Translations under genes and position numbers: made by a program
The notes under the pieces: generated by a model
The model's input: only the letters and a program-made list of their open reading frames with translations
The model's database searches: none
Told to the model about the DNA's origin: nothing
Part shown: positions 11,639 to 22,756 of the stretch, in pieces
Numbering within the stretch: the first letter of the stretch is position 1
Layout of the letters: the number at the start of each line of letters is the position of its first letter
Origin: Cyanophora paradoxa
Taxonomy: Eukaryota; Glaucocystophyceae; Cyanophorales; Cyanophoraceae
Reading direction: 5' to 3'
NCBI GenBank assembly: GCA_004431415.1
Contig: QPMI01000399.1
Location: 1-64,000 of the forward strand
Length of the DNA stretch: 64,000 bases

Positions 11639-14623
11639 ATGTCGGACGGTGGCAAGGGAAGCGAGCCAAGCCGAACGGCCGCGGGCCGGGGGGGCCATTT
11701 CATGCGCCCGATGGCGCTCACCGACTGCAAGTACTTCGCGCGTGGGTCCTGCAACCGTGGGGTGCTCGCGATCTGACGCGCGCTGACGCGGTGCACTGAC
11801 GCGGAACGCAGGGTGCTGGAGGTCCTCCGTGCAAGTTCAGGCACCAGGCGGGCGTCCCGAAGATCTGCACTAAGTGGCTGAAAGGGCGCTGCAGCCAGGC
11901 GCAATGCCCGATGCGTCACCCGCCGTTTGAGGCCGACGCGCCAGCTGCAGCTGCCGGGGGCCGAGCTCCTGCCGGCCAAGGCCGCGGCGCGCATGCGCAG
12001 CCGACGCCCTCTCCCGATTTCAGCAGCAGCACTGGGCCGACTGCAGCGAGCCTAGGCCTTGGCAATTGCGTCGCTGGAGCGCCTGTCCCGATCGGCATCT
12101 TCTGGGGTGCTCATGTCGTGCCGTTCCGTGTCGCGCGCAGTTCAGAACCACGCCGATCGCGACGCGCCCTTCGCAGACATCGAGAACTGCTCCGTCCCGC
12201 GGCAGGCGGACGTCCTCCAGATTGTCGACAGCGTCCGCTCCAAGGCACGCCCGTGCGCGCGCGCCCGCCCCATCGCCCCTGACGCCGGCCGCGGGACAGA
12301 CGCGGGAGGCGTGCCCTGGTGGGCAGGAGGCGCTCTTCCGCGTGTACGGTAACATGAAGCTCCTTCATGACAGCGTCTCGACGAAGCTCAAGCGCCTTGG
12401 TGTCTCGATGTCGCACGTACCCCACACCGGTTCGTCCTGCGCCCCGTGCGCCCCCATCCTTGCCAGCCCGCTCTACCCTCGATGAATAGTTACCTTTGCC
12501 CTGTCGCCCGCGCCGTAGGCAAGCCGAACGAGGCGGACATCGAGATCATCAACGACGTGCGTGCATGCATGCGCAGTGAGCTCATGCACGCCTGCATCTG
12601 GGTGTGTATGGGAGCGGGGGGGAGGCAGGTGCTCGAGTTCGCAAGTCGTGGGGGCCCGCCCGGGGCAGTCGTCTTCATCACCGGAGATGTTGACTACTCC
12701 TCAACCATCAGCATGCTGCGCCACCGCCGCGGCTGGCAGGTGCATGTGGCCGCCTCGTCTTCTCGAGCTCAAATATTCTAATGACACGCTGCGCTGCGCA
12801 TGCAGCTGGTGCTCTTCCACCGCCGCAACTCGCGCTCCGAGCTCCTTGTCGGCGCAAGCGTCGCCCATTGCTGGGAGGACGTCGTCGTCTGTGGGCAGCC
12901 GCAGTCCCCACCAAAGCTGCAGGGCGGGCAACCAGGTGCTGCGGCTGGTGGCGGGGCAGAGGTGGCCGGTTGCTCCCGGCAGAGCGACGCAGGGAATGCA
13001 AATTCGAAGGAGCCCGCCAGGCCTGCGGGGGGGGAAGGTGTTGAAAAGGGCGAGAGCAAGGGGCCCCTGCAGCCACCAACGACAACCCCGTCATCATCCC
13101 CGCCTCCGCCGCAGAAACAACAGAAGCAACAGCAGCAGGTACAGGTGCAGGCAACAGCGCAGGGGGGTGGCCAGGCTCGTATTGTCGACATGACCATCCG
13201 CTCGGGCCTGGTGGGAGATGCTGCGGCAGTCAGGGGCGCCGTTGCCTTCTTTCTCGAGTCGCAGGGGACGCCTGCCCTCAACGTGCAAACGACACGGCCC
13301 CAGTGAGCGTTCTTCTCTTTGCAATTCGTATTCCTCCCTTCAGCTTTCTCTCAGGTATGTTGAAGGGCAGAGTGGGCGCGTCGTTGTAACATTCGAATCA
13401 TCAGAGCTGGCTGCCAGAGCGGTTACGTTCTGGAAGGTGCACATGGGTCTCTCTTGAATCATGTAAAGCTCTGGGAGGGAGCAGAGCGGTGATTGATCAT
13501 GTAAAGCTCAGCGGCAGGCCCCGAGAGGAACAGAGATCGAGCTGGCCGTTCGGGATGTGACAGAGAATGTAAAGGCGCCTGGGCCGGTGCAGCAAAAGGA
13601 TGCGGTCGTCGCGACAGTCGAGATAGAAAATGTGTACAGCAGTGCAGGTAAATGCGTCCTCTGTGGACAAGCATTCAAAACCCGTGAGGTGCACTTCATG
13701 ATAAACATCCAGGGGTAAAAGTGCACCTGCTGATTGATTCAATTTCGCCCCCATGGCTGTGGCAGGGGTGCTTGCAACACGCGACGAACAAACACACGAT
13801 GTGTGCTTGCTCCGGCTGCCCCCTCGTCTTTGGGGACGACAGGGCGCGTGAGGAGCACGAAGCCCGTGCACACTTCGAGTGCCCCGCCGTGCGTGACCAC
13901 GGCAGTCCGATAGACGTCCGGATTCCAGTTGCAGGGTTCAATGACCCCGATGCACGTGCAGTGCTTTGAGATCTTCAAGGATGCTGAGCAGCGGACGGTC
14001 CACATGGCCCGCATGCATTCGGGCGTGGACTTCGAGCAATGCGAGCGTGAAATAGCCTGCAGCACGTGCTTCCACAGTGAGGCGCTGTACAAGACACTCG
14101 CTGCATTTGATGACCACCTCATCAAACGGAAGTGCTCTGGGGGGCAATACTTCCGCTGTCTCCAGTGCCCTCGGCTCCTCGTGCGTGTTGTGCTTGCAAT
14201 AGTAGTTTAACTTTGCATAGTTTCACTTTGTTTAACTAAGCATGCTGCACTGTGCAGGTGTTCCCTGGGGCCTTGGAGCTCGAAAGGCACTTGACAGAGG
14301 TGCACAGTATGAATGGCATCAATGCCTGTCTCAGCTGCCCCTCGTGCCACCGCTGCATGGACCAGTGGCGTCTGCTGCAGCACATGCGCGATTCCTTCCA
14401 CTGGGTGTGTATGCCTCTCGAATTCACACTCCAACACTCAGCCCGACCTGCTCACATGTCCCCAGGTGTGCAAGGAGCCGGGGTGCGAGCATGTGTTCGC
14501 ATTCCAGAGCTGTGCAGCTCGGTTCAAATTCACCCCAACCCGCCCTGCCTTCTCGCCAATTTCTCATGTTTTTGTGCACACGCAGGCACGCGAGAAGGGT
14601 GCACGGAAACGCCACGTAAATAA
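11639..14623 (+). CDS. CCCH - NYN (LK-Nuc/MARF1-type) - RRM-like - C2H2 multi-finger protein, about 14 exons
   Basis: Probable RNA-binding nuclease. Exons by splice signal, phase and motif: 11639-11761, 11812-12106, 12177-12244, 12327-12429, 12519-12556, 12629-12745, 12806-13302, 13355-13436, 13512-13688, 13766-13888, 13962-14180, 14258-14404, 14466-14511, 14586-14623; about 690 aa. Two CCCH fingers come first ([18 protein letters not shown]). The intron at 12107-12176 joins IGIFW to DIENCSVP, the start of an NYN PIN-like nuclease domain. Its other blocks are [30 protein letters not shown] and [16 protein letters not shown]; the acidic residues in DIEN, NEAD and GDVD fit the metal site. A Q/P-rich linker and a divergent RRM (RVVVTFES as RNP1) follow. 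Several C2H2 fingers with C-x2-C-x12-H-x4-H spacing end the protein, two of them created only by splicing at 13689-13765 and 13889-13961. The third intron needs a GC donor at 12245 or a GT at 12233. The last finger lacks its histidines. Confidence 0.8.
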
Positions 14624-14638
14624 CAGCACAACGTATGG

Positions 14639-14764
14639 TCTCCTTACATTCTCCATGGTCTTCCCGAAAACTGAGTTATTCATGAGTTTGTAGAAATCTT
14701 TTTCGAAATCGTTTCGCTCCTGTGTCCTCAGTTTCGTGTTTAGGTCTATGAAGGTTTCAACCAT
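14639..14764 (-). pseudogene. fragment of protein-primed family B DNA polymerase (Polinton/Maverick-like)
   Basis: 42 codons reading [10 protein letters not shown], then [19 protein letters not shown]. The [11 protein letters not shown] block is the hallmark of family B DNA polymerases with protein priming (motif B region), as in Polintons, adintoviruses and some other eukaryotic DNA viruses. The fragment starts directly at a G tract (14766-14801 on the plus strand) and stops at a junction 16 bp after the end of the CCCH-NYN gene. Nothing else of the polymerase is present, so it is a short relic. Confidence 0.8.
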
Positions 14765-14765
14765 T

Positions 14766-14801
14766 GGGGGGGGCGGGGGGGGGGGGGGGGGGGGGGGGGG
14801 G
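14766..14801 (+). repeat. G tract (G8-C-G27)
   Basis: Almost pure G run abutting the polymerase fragment. Length of the run is uncertain by nature. Confidence 0.85.
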
Positions 14802-14879
14802 TCTTCAACCGACTTCATATTCAAATCTAGCGCCCTCGTCCCGCTCTGTCCCCCACAGCCTCGTACCAGATCTGAGGCT

Positions 14880-14995
14880 GCGACGATTTGCATTAGCACA
14901 CAACAACAACTACTTGAAGTTTCACATCGCCCAACTTATCTCTCCGACTAGATAACACTGAGGACCGTCGAGTGCTGTGCTCTGTCTAAGTGGTA
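14880..14995 (+). repeat. possible diverged R2 copy
   Basis: Shares ATTTGCATTAGCACA, then GAGGACC and GTGCTGTGC in the same order and spacing as R2 at 16306-16425, with poor similarity between. Confidence 0.45.
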
Positions 14996-16062
14996 GGTTT
15001 GGTGTAGGGCTAGCTGTATATCTAGCTAAGAAGGTAGGAAATAGGTTTAAGAAGAAGGTAAGCAATAGGTTTGTAGCGAGCGCTAAGTCTGGTCTGTAGC
15101 TATTTGTCTACTAAGGTTCATGAAAGTGAAAGGAAGGGAAATTAAAGGAAAATTTGCAATTGGGCTTGTATATATGGGGCGGTAATGTTCGGGGGGTAGA
15201 TTGTATGGGACGCCGTGACGACTGCTCCGCAGCGAATTAGCAGAGTCCTAAATTAACAGACTATGTCAGCGGCAGAATTTCGGTCTGTTAATTTGGCCAT
15301 GGGACTCTGTTAATTAAGAGAGTCCAGTATTTATGTGTTACACGGTAAGTTAAACGTAGAGCTTCAAAGGCTTGGCGGAATAGACGCGTATTATGTACTA
15401 CGTACGGTATACGTACGCCCGGCGGCCCCCATCCGACAATCAGACTCTGATCATGAGAGCTCGCGATATCCATCGAGGTCTGGCCATGCCATGATGGCAG
15501 CCCTCCTCCCCGCCCTTCAAGGCTTTGAATTCGGTCTTCCAGCCTGGCCATGGCCCGTCTCAGTCGATCGCGAGTCTCCGAGCTTAAAGCTTTGAGCTCG
15601 AGGCCGCCTGACCGTCGGACCCTCGAGCTCTCCCCCTCTCCCCTCTACTCCGTAGTACGGTACTAGGGATATTATAATAATGTGCTCTTGATCATGCCAT
15701 GATGATCAGCGCCGCGGCGCTTGCAATTGTACATGTATACGGGCCGAGCCTCGGAGGCTCTTAACCGCCGGACCACTGACTCATGAGCAGTGAGGTCGAC
15801 GTTCAATAGCTATAGCCGCTGACTCGGTAAGTGCCTGACAACTCAGTGCCTTGCAAGAGGGACAATAATGATCATGAAGGGTCATATCATGGCAATAGAA
15901 GGCGGTGCACAGTAACTTAGAAAGCGAGGGCTGTTAGGCCTGACACGACAAAAGAATTGACTCAAGGGACACTCACGTGACTCTTTTCCAGCCCGAAGAA
16001 GACTCTTGTCCAGCCCGAACAAGACACCATCGGGGCCTCTAATGTCTGCGGGAGACTCCGAG
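14996..16062. other. no recognisable gene
   Basis: AT-richer repeat-like DNA. Around 15235-15330 an imperfect inverted repeat (CCTAAATTAACAGAC against GTCTGTTAATTTGG) suggests a MITE remnant. No protein domain seen. Confidence 0.4.
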
Positions 16063-16172
16063 AGGGCGAGGCAGGGAGGGCGGGGCGGGGCGGGGCGGGG
16101 CAGCGCGGGGCAAGGAGGGTGGGGCGTCGGTAGCGTTTGGCGGGCCGGGCGGGGCGGGGCGGGGCGGCGGGG
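16063..16172 (+). repeat. GGGGC-type simple repeat
   Basis: Tandem GGGGC pentamers with small interruptions, strongly G-rich on the plus strand. Confidence 0.8.
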
Positions 16173-16305
16173 TGCCGCTCAGCGGCTGGCACATGGAGCG
16201 GATGAAGCGCATGAGGGGTGACCTAGTGAAGGATCCGGAGCAAGGGCGGGGGGAGCGCCGGCAGGTTGATCGGAGGCGGGGCCGGGGGTGGGGCGGGGAT
16301 ATCAA

Positions 16306-16425
16306 ATTTGCATTAGCACAACCGTACAACACTGAAGTCGTAACGTCGACCATACCCTCACTGAAAACTATATCCAGGAAGAGAATATGAGGACTCTCGT
16401 GTGCTGTGCCTAAACATCTACCTAT
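16306..16425 (+). repeat. dispersed repeat R2, copy 2
   Basis: Reverse-complement match to 50085-50202: ATTTGCATTAGCACA, TGAAGTCGTAACGTCGACCA, CCAGGAAGAGAATATGAGGA and GTGCTGTGCCTAAACATCTA. The two are over 90% alike in this interval and unrelated beyond it. Confidence 0.85.
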
Positions 16426-16799
16426 ATAACTAGCTATCCATCTAACTCTACCCCTGGGCTAGTCCTATGCTAATAGGTGGGGATGGAGCGAGGGTGGTAA
16501 AGCTGGTGGGGTGGTACTGCCTGAGTGGAGAGGTGAGGAGCTTGGTGCCTCCGGCCCCGCTAGGGCCGGGGGTTCAGAGAGGATTAGGCCTCCACTTTGG
16601 CTGGGCACTCCCGCTCCGTTGCTCCCCGACTCCAACTGTCCGCCCCCTCCCAAGTCTACCCCCCCCTCCCCCCCCGGCATGGGCCCTCCCTCCCCTGCCT
16701 GTACGCACAAATTGCCAGTGTCCTTCACACTAGCACATACAAAGAGAGAGAGAGCAAGTAAAAGACACTAGCACATACAATCCTCGAGGCCTCTCTAGT

Positions 16800-19352
16800 C
16801 TATAACTGCGGCCTGGCTGCTGGGCTGCAAGCATGGCGCCAAAATACATCGCCTGCGCCTGGTTCATCTGCATCTGCTGTGCCACCTGCTGCGGCGTCTG
16901 CTGCATCATAAATCCCGGGAACCCCCCCGGGAGCTGGGGGGAGAGAATGGGGATCGGGGGTTGAGGCGCCGCCACCTCCGCCGGAGTGTGTCCTCCGCGC
17001 CCGCCGTGGGGTCCGCCGCGTCCGCGCGTCCCGCGGCCCCGCGAGTTGCGGCCACGGGTATCGTTGCTGCTCAGCGCCGGCGCCGCTGACGTCACTGCTG
17101 CCGAGTTTATGCCCAGCTGCAGCGGCGGCCAGGATGCTGCGGGGACGCCGGCCACGACGGCAAAGACGTCGGTCGGCGTTGCGCTGCTGCCGCCCCAGGC
17201 TGGCGCTGGCGGGGCCGTGGGAGGTACAAATGGCTGCAGCACCCGAGGGCGCTTGGCCTCCTTGGGGAAGAAAGTCTCGCGGGGGTCCGCCTCTTCCTGG
17301 TCGCGCTTGCTCCCGCGCCCGCGCCCAGCGTTTGCTGCTGCGCCGCCGCGTCCGCGGCCGCGGCTGCTGGCTGCTGAGCCCGGCTGCTGGCCAGCCAACG
17401 ACGCTGCTGACGCCTCAGCGTCCGCCTCGCCGCTCGTCCGCGGCTTCCAGTCCGTGCCGGGGCACTTCGAGCTCTTGTGTTCGAAGTAGGCTTGGAGGCG
17501 GGGCTGAAGTTCTGGAGCGCCTTCGGGGTGAGGCTCGCCGGCGGCCGGACACGCCAGAGCGAGGCTGTGTGGTCCGCCACCTGCATTGAGAGGTGAAGCG
17601 TCTCGCCGCACGAGTAGCGCACGCCAGGCGCGGCGGGCTTCATCGCCGCCTCCCAGGCAGCCACCTTCTCCTTCTTGATAAGGAGGTGCAGCACGTCGCC
17701 GTCGGGTGGTGACTGGCCGTGACTGTAGCTGCATTGGTGGTAGACCAGCGTCACTTCGGCCGGGTTGCGCGCCACTTCCTTGAGGATGGTGGGCAGCTGC
17801 CAAGCCTTCAGCCTTCTGCGTCCGCGGGGACGGGAGGGGAAAAAGGAATCTCGGCTCACCGGGAGTTGCGCTGTCGCCGCGTGCAGAGCCAGAACAAAGG
17901 TGCCGCAGGTGTGGAGCTCGGGGGCCTCGGTTGCGAGGTTCACCGTGATGGGACACGACTCGAACCGCAGAAGGTTCGCCTTGCTGAGTTCGATCAGTCT
18001 GCAAGCGCGGGTTGCTGTCAGCCTCAGGTGTCAGCCCCGGTCGCCGTGCGCGGCAACGTACTTGTTGGCCAGGTGAACGTTGCTGGTGGTGAGGGCGATG
18101 CGCGGAGGCTCGCGCATGATCATGTTCTGTTGTACCGCCGCTGGCGTGCCGGCCCATCCGAGGACTCGAAAGCCGAGGCATTCTGCCTCCAGCTGCGTAC
18201 CAGCGGTTGGTTAGCGTTCGCCGCGTGGCCGGTTAGATCATCGCACCGTGCCGTCTTGCAGCGGCGTGAGTTTCTCCCGCGTCGCGGTCTTGAGCGACTT
18301 CGTCGCGTCGTGCTCCACCTGGCGCGCCAGTGTGCGGAAGAGATGAAGCACGTCGCGGCGCGTGTTCGCGGAGAAGTTGCCGTCCGGCTGGAGGCCGCCC
18401 TTGGTAGAGAACACTGGGGCGCCGTCGATGAGGATCATTGGCGCGTGCTCCTTGTCATCGAGCAGCATCCATGGTTTCGGGGCTCTCTGCGCATGCACAG
18501 TTATGGGGAAGTCGTTCCGGCTCGCTCGGCGGCTTACCACTACTGGCGAATCGATCTGGTAGATCGTTACTTCGTCTCGGCGATTCGTCTTGTTCGGCAA
18601 TTTCACCGCGAGGCATGTAGCGACGCGCAGCTTCGCAGCCGTGTCCTTGGTCCACTGCGAGGGGTGAGCGAGGAGACTTGGGGACGGGCGTATCGTCAGA
18701 TCGGGCGCACCTTGCGAGCTTTCGCATATGTGACATCTGTCATCACGTCCGGCGTTGCCAGTACTGCGACGCACCCCTTTGAGGGGAAGTTGGTGCGAAC
18801 TCCGCCGTGGGCGATGTTCCGTTCTGAGATCACCTGTCGCACATTCTCAGCGTGGGCGGGAGCTCGCTCGGCCGAGTCATGACGGACCGTTTGAACCATA
18901 TGTTTGCGTTCATTCAGTGGGACTAGCCCGTCGCCGTTAAGGCAGAGTTGGGTCCCCGCGTACTTGGTCGGGACAAGGTCGAGCGGTTCGAAGACGACCG
19001 CAACCATGAACTTCGGGACGCGGAAGGTCTTGTTTATCGGTTGCGACTTGTCCCGTCGCTCTCCGCCCGTCGGCGCTCGCACAACTGGGCCGCTCGGCCC
19101 TGCCGCGTCATCGTCGTCGGCGTCGCCGGCATAGTCTTCATCTTCGCCGGCGTTCACCGCAGCGCCCTGCTCTCCGGCTTCTGCACCAGCGCCTTGCTCG
19201 CCGAGATCTGCGCCGTTGCCAGCATCGTCGATCTCGCCGAGGCCGTCCATGAGCTCATCGCCATCGGCGTCTCCGCCTTCCTGGCCAGCGCCTTCCTCAG
19301 CAGCGCCAGGCTGGGCTGGCGTTGCGAACGGGTTGAACTCCTGTTCCGCCAT
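16800..19352 (-). CDS. multi-exon gene, acidic N-terminus and RGG/Q-rich C-terminus, function unknown
   Basis: Starts MAEQEFNPFATPAQ at 19352, followed by about 80 residues dominated by Asp, Glu, Gly and Ala. Then comes a folded-looking region (FRVPKFMVAVVFEPLDLVP, PSKGCVAVLATPDVMTDVTY). Introns that keep phase: 18655-18710, 18487-18537 (GTAAG donor), 18193-18246, 17999-18061 (GTACGT donor), and about 17806-17859 (GTGAGC donor). After splicing, blocks such as PKPWMLLDDKEHAPMILIDG, DVLHLLIKKEKVAAWEAAM and LHLSMQVADHTASLW follow one another. One frame change near 17500 is unresolved. The C-terminus is rich in RGRGRGG, GRGTRGRGG and Gln/Met, as in RNA-binding or condensate proteins. No known family recognised. 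The conserved intron structure indicates a host gene; the end near 16800 is approximate. Confidence 0.6.
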
Positions 19353-19432
19353 CGTGTGGCGCACTTCTCTGCGCATCGTCGTGTCGGTTAGACAACTGGT
19401 GCGAAATCGTGCCGGGCCTGGAGCTTGGCCGG

Positions 19433-20143
19433 TTAACTGACCGTCCAGAAGACGTGGCATCTCATTTCAGGACAGGGGGTCCTGTGATTGCGGCAAAGGC
19501 CTTTGCGGCGACAAGCAGTGGCCTTTCGGCGGATTTGAGCCAACGGGCGGGCGCGAGGCACGCTAGAGGTCTCACCAGCGCAGACACTGGCTCCCACAGT
19601 GTGTAGGCGTCGTGTCGGCGCGGGTTCCGGCGCCTTGTGCTCCTTTTTCGGGGTACCGGAATCCCGGGGGTGGGGCGGGGCCGGGGCGGTCAGGGCCAGA
19701 GGAAGAAAGTGTCGTCGAGGGAGACCACCTCCTCCCGCACCTGCCGCCCCCGCCCCTCGGGCCCGAGAGGCGGGGGCGGGAGGGGAGGCGGGGCGCGCCC
19801 GCGTGTGGTTGTGCCGCAGGAAGGTCGCCACCTCGGCGACCAGGCGCCCGATCCGCAGCGCGGGGCGGGGCGCTGAGCGCGGCGGGGCGGGGCGGCGGGC
19901 GGCGGACGTTGCTGGAGAAGGTGACGACGGAGGCGCCGCACGTCGCCAGCGCCACCAGGTCCGGATCCACCACCGCCGCCTGCCCGCCCCGCCCCGCCTC
20001 GCCCGCCGCCCCGCGGGGGGCGCCGGCGGCTCGCCCTCCAGTTGCGCGTGCGCGTCCCGCCTCTCCGCCGCTCCCGCAGGTGGCCCGCGTGGTCGAAGAC
20101 CTGCCCCCGTCCCCCTGAGCCTCAGCCGCGGCTGGCGGATCCG
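19433..20143. other. GC-rich stretch, no supported gene
   Basis: Very GC-rich with long overlapping open frames on both strands made of Arg, Pro, Gly and Ala. No domain; likely composition-driven. Confidence 0.45.
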
Positions 20144-20333
20144 TTGGCGGCCGGGCGGGAAGCGGTCCCGCTGGTCAAGAAACCTCGCGGACGATGCTAA
20201 CGCACGAGCCTCGCTAACACGGCGCGCTTCGCCCGGTTCCGGGTCCTGTCTCTTCCAACACTCGCAGCTCGCCTCGCTCCTTCTCCCGCAGGCTAGGTGC
20301 TCGTTCTTGTTTCCGCTACTCTCGCCTTGATCT
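20144..20333 (+). repeat. dispersed repeat R4, copy 2
   Basis: Near-identical to 5408-5597 in the same orientation. The sequences flanking the two copies are unrelated. Confidence 0.85.
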
Positions 20334-21149
20334 TGTTCTGACACCGGGGACGCGCGCAGCGCAGCGGATGCCGTTCACGCGCGGCCAGCATCTCGCACTT
20401 CTTGCTGCGGGAGCTCGGACGGGTGCGGTCTTTTCGCAGGCGCGCATTCTTCTCCTCTTTCGCTTGACGCTCCGAGCGCAGCGAGCGCCTCGTCCTCGCC
20501 CTCGGCTACGGGCGGGGATGGTGCCGCTGTCACTCCGGATCCGTTCTTCTGCCACTTCTCTTTGCCGAGGTGCACAGCCGCGCGCGCGCATGCCAACCTT
20601 GTCTCTTTCTGTTCGAGCGTTTGCTGACCGCGACGCGCACAGCGCAACGAGCGCCGCGAGGTGCCGCATGACCTTTTGCGGGTTGCATCACTTTACGTCT
20701 GAGCCGGTCTGCTAGCGCTGCTCCCTCTACTTGCCGAGGCACACAGCTCGTTTTTGACACTCGCCTGCTCGCAGCAACCAGCGATTGTGCTGCTAGTAGG
20801 GCAGCGGGTCAGGAGCTCGCCGAGTCGCTGTTTTCGGGAGTATGGCTCAGAGGGAGGGGGCAGCAGCTGCAACTCGTTTTCTCAGTGCTAGCTATTGATA
20901 GGGCTGCGCTGCCTTCGCGCACATGCATTTTTTGCTGGCAATGCGTTTTCTGTATGACTGCTTTCTGCATATAGTGGTGGGAGCTTCCGAGAGCAGCGGC
21001 CCTGCCCGGGCTTTCGAAGCCTGCGCAGGCGCATCCCCATATGCAGGGTGCCCTCGGACCGGGGCCGGTTGATCTCGATTTGATTTCTCGAAGTTGATCG
21101 AGATAATTTTGAGTTATCTTTAATTACTAATTTTGATTTTTCATGCAGA
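20334..21149. other. no recognisable gene
   Basis: Overlapping short frames without domains. I see nothing else here. Confidence 0.4.
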
Positions 21150-21402
21150 ATATTAAAATTAATGTCCGTAAAACACAGGGTTGCACAGAACACACGTGCA
21201 CATGTACAGGGTTGCACAGAACACATAGGGTTGCACGGTTAAACACAGGTCTACATGGATAAACGCCGGTTTGCATGGGTAAACACAGGGAACATGGGTA
21301 CACACAGGCTGACATGGGTAGGCACAGGTATACATGGGTGGGCACAGGTGGACACAGGTGGACACAGGTCGACACAGATTGCACCAGATTGCACCAGAGA
21401 AG
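21150..21402 (+). repeat. ACATGGGTA/ACACAGG minisatellite
   Basis: Degenerate repeats of GGGTTGCACAGAACACA and then of ACATGGGTAGGCACAGGT-type units of about 18 bp, ending in two TTGCACCAGA units. It borders the truncated end of the Helitron Rep. Confidence 0.75.
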
Positions 21403-21413
21403 GTTTCGGCAAC

Positions 21414-22690
21414 CTACGTTTTTGGTATCGCACGACATGCGTCGAAGAGGGGGTTCCGGAACTCGCCACGTGTCATGCCGGCGTACGCGTCGTCATCCGC
21501 GCACACGTCGTCGACGCGCTTCGCCCGATCATGTGCGGCAACATCGAAGCGCTGCTTCACGAGGGTTTTCATGTAGCAGGTGCGGGTGTGATTGTGCTGC
21601 TGGTACTTTGCGGCGAATTCACGAGCGTAGAAGGTCGCCCAATCGTGTTGCAATTCAGGAGGCACGCCAGGCATTCCTACAAACGAGCGCATCAGCTCGA
21701 ATTGCGCAGTGTGAACTTCCTGGCGGCAAGTGGGTCCTCACCCTCTGGCCGCGGCAGCTCAGCTTTAAAATTGCATATACTGTGGAAGAGCTGCAGGAAG
21801 TTCCGGATCCCTTCGGGAGGGCCGTCCATTGCGTCGTTGAAGAGCGGCATCCCCTCGAACCACAGGATGGCGTGCGCATGCAGGGCCTGCCTACTCTGCT
21901 CCTGGAACCGGTTCACGTAGCCGGTGAGCTTGTAGCCGCCGAATACGTGGCGTGCTCCCTCGGAGGCCATGAGGTGGAAGAACGCCTTGACGCGCCTGTA
22001 GAAGTGACGTTGCGCGATGCCCGGGTTCTCATTCATGATCCGATGATCTCGTCGCACTCGTGTGATGTGAGCCTGTCTATGGTCGCTTGGGTCGCGAAGC
22101 GTTCACGGTCGATCGCACGGAAGAGAGTGGGATCCTCACGGTCGTTGTTGGACATGGTGAAAAAGGCGTTTGCCGGCCCGAATGTCTGCGAAATTGCCGA
22201 GATGCGTCCAAAGAACTTCCGCATGTACTCGGGCGATCCAGGCTCCTGCACCCGCTCAGTCAGCGACTGCCACCGCAAACTGTCCACTGGATGGAAACGC
22301 ACTGCGCGCTCTGTGTTCTTGATGATGCGGTTGAGGTCGTCATTGGTGACAAGTATATCTGCACTTTTGGAGTATTGCAATACCTTCGACAGAATCTGCG
22401 ACAGAATCAGTCGATAAAATTCGACAGAATCGGTCGACCGATTCTGTCGCAGAATCAGTCGATCGACAGATTCTGTCGATCGACTCCAGGCGGCGCTGTA
22501 TTGTTCCCACCGTGACATCCTCTCCTGCTTCCTCAAGCTCCGCCAGCGATCGCTGGGAAATTGCTGCATGCGCCGCGTCAAACACGAGCATGCGAAAGTA
22601 GTTGGTGACTTGGTCGAAGATCCAGGAGACGTTCGCTCCAAGCTGCTTTGCAGACTCCGCGAACATCGCCCAGCGGTTGTACATGAACGG
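21414..22690 (-). pseudogene. Helitron-like Rep (HUH nuclease) N-terminal region, helicase missing
   Basis: Minus-strand blocks typical of the Helitron_like_N domain: FMYNRWAMFAESAKQLG, AFFTMSNNDREDPTLFRA, NPGIAQRHFYRRVKAFFHLM, YVNRFQEQSRQALHAHAILW and YQQHNHTRTCYMKT. HAHAILW is the HUH metal-binding motif (His-x-His) that in Helitrons cooperates with downstream tyrosines to cleave and join single-stranded DNA in rolling-circle transposition. The reading frame changes about three times, and a run of GACAGAATC repeats interrupts it at 22375-22490. The text ends at 21414 next to a minisatellite; no SF1 helicase follows. Therefore a decayed or deleted copy. Confidence 0.8.
22375..22490. repeat. 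GACAGAATC / TCGATCGA repeat within the Helitron Rep
   Basis: Repeated direct and inverted copies of TCGACAGAATCNGTCGA separate two conserved Rep blocks, so this looks like a local expansion or a small palindromic insertion. Confidence 0.7.
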
Positions 22691-22756
22691 GCTGATCTCG
22701 GAGCGCCTCTTGTCCTCGAAGTCGTCCCCCGATCGCCCGTGCAGACCTGCTTCCCG

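Noticed and set aside
21127-21438. Cys/Pro/Val-rich minus-strand frame (VHLCPPVPTHVYLC)
   Set aside because: It is a translation of the ACATGGGTA/ACACAGG minisatellite.
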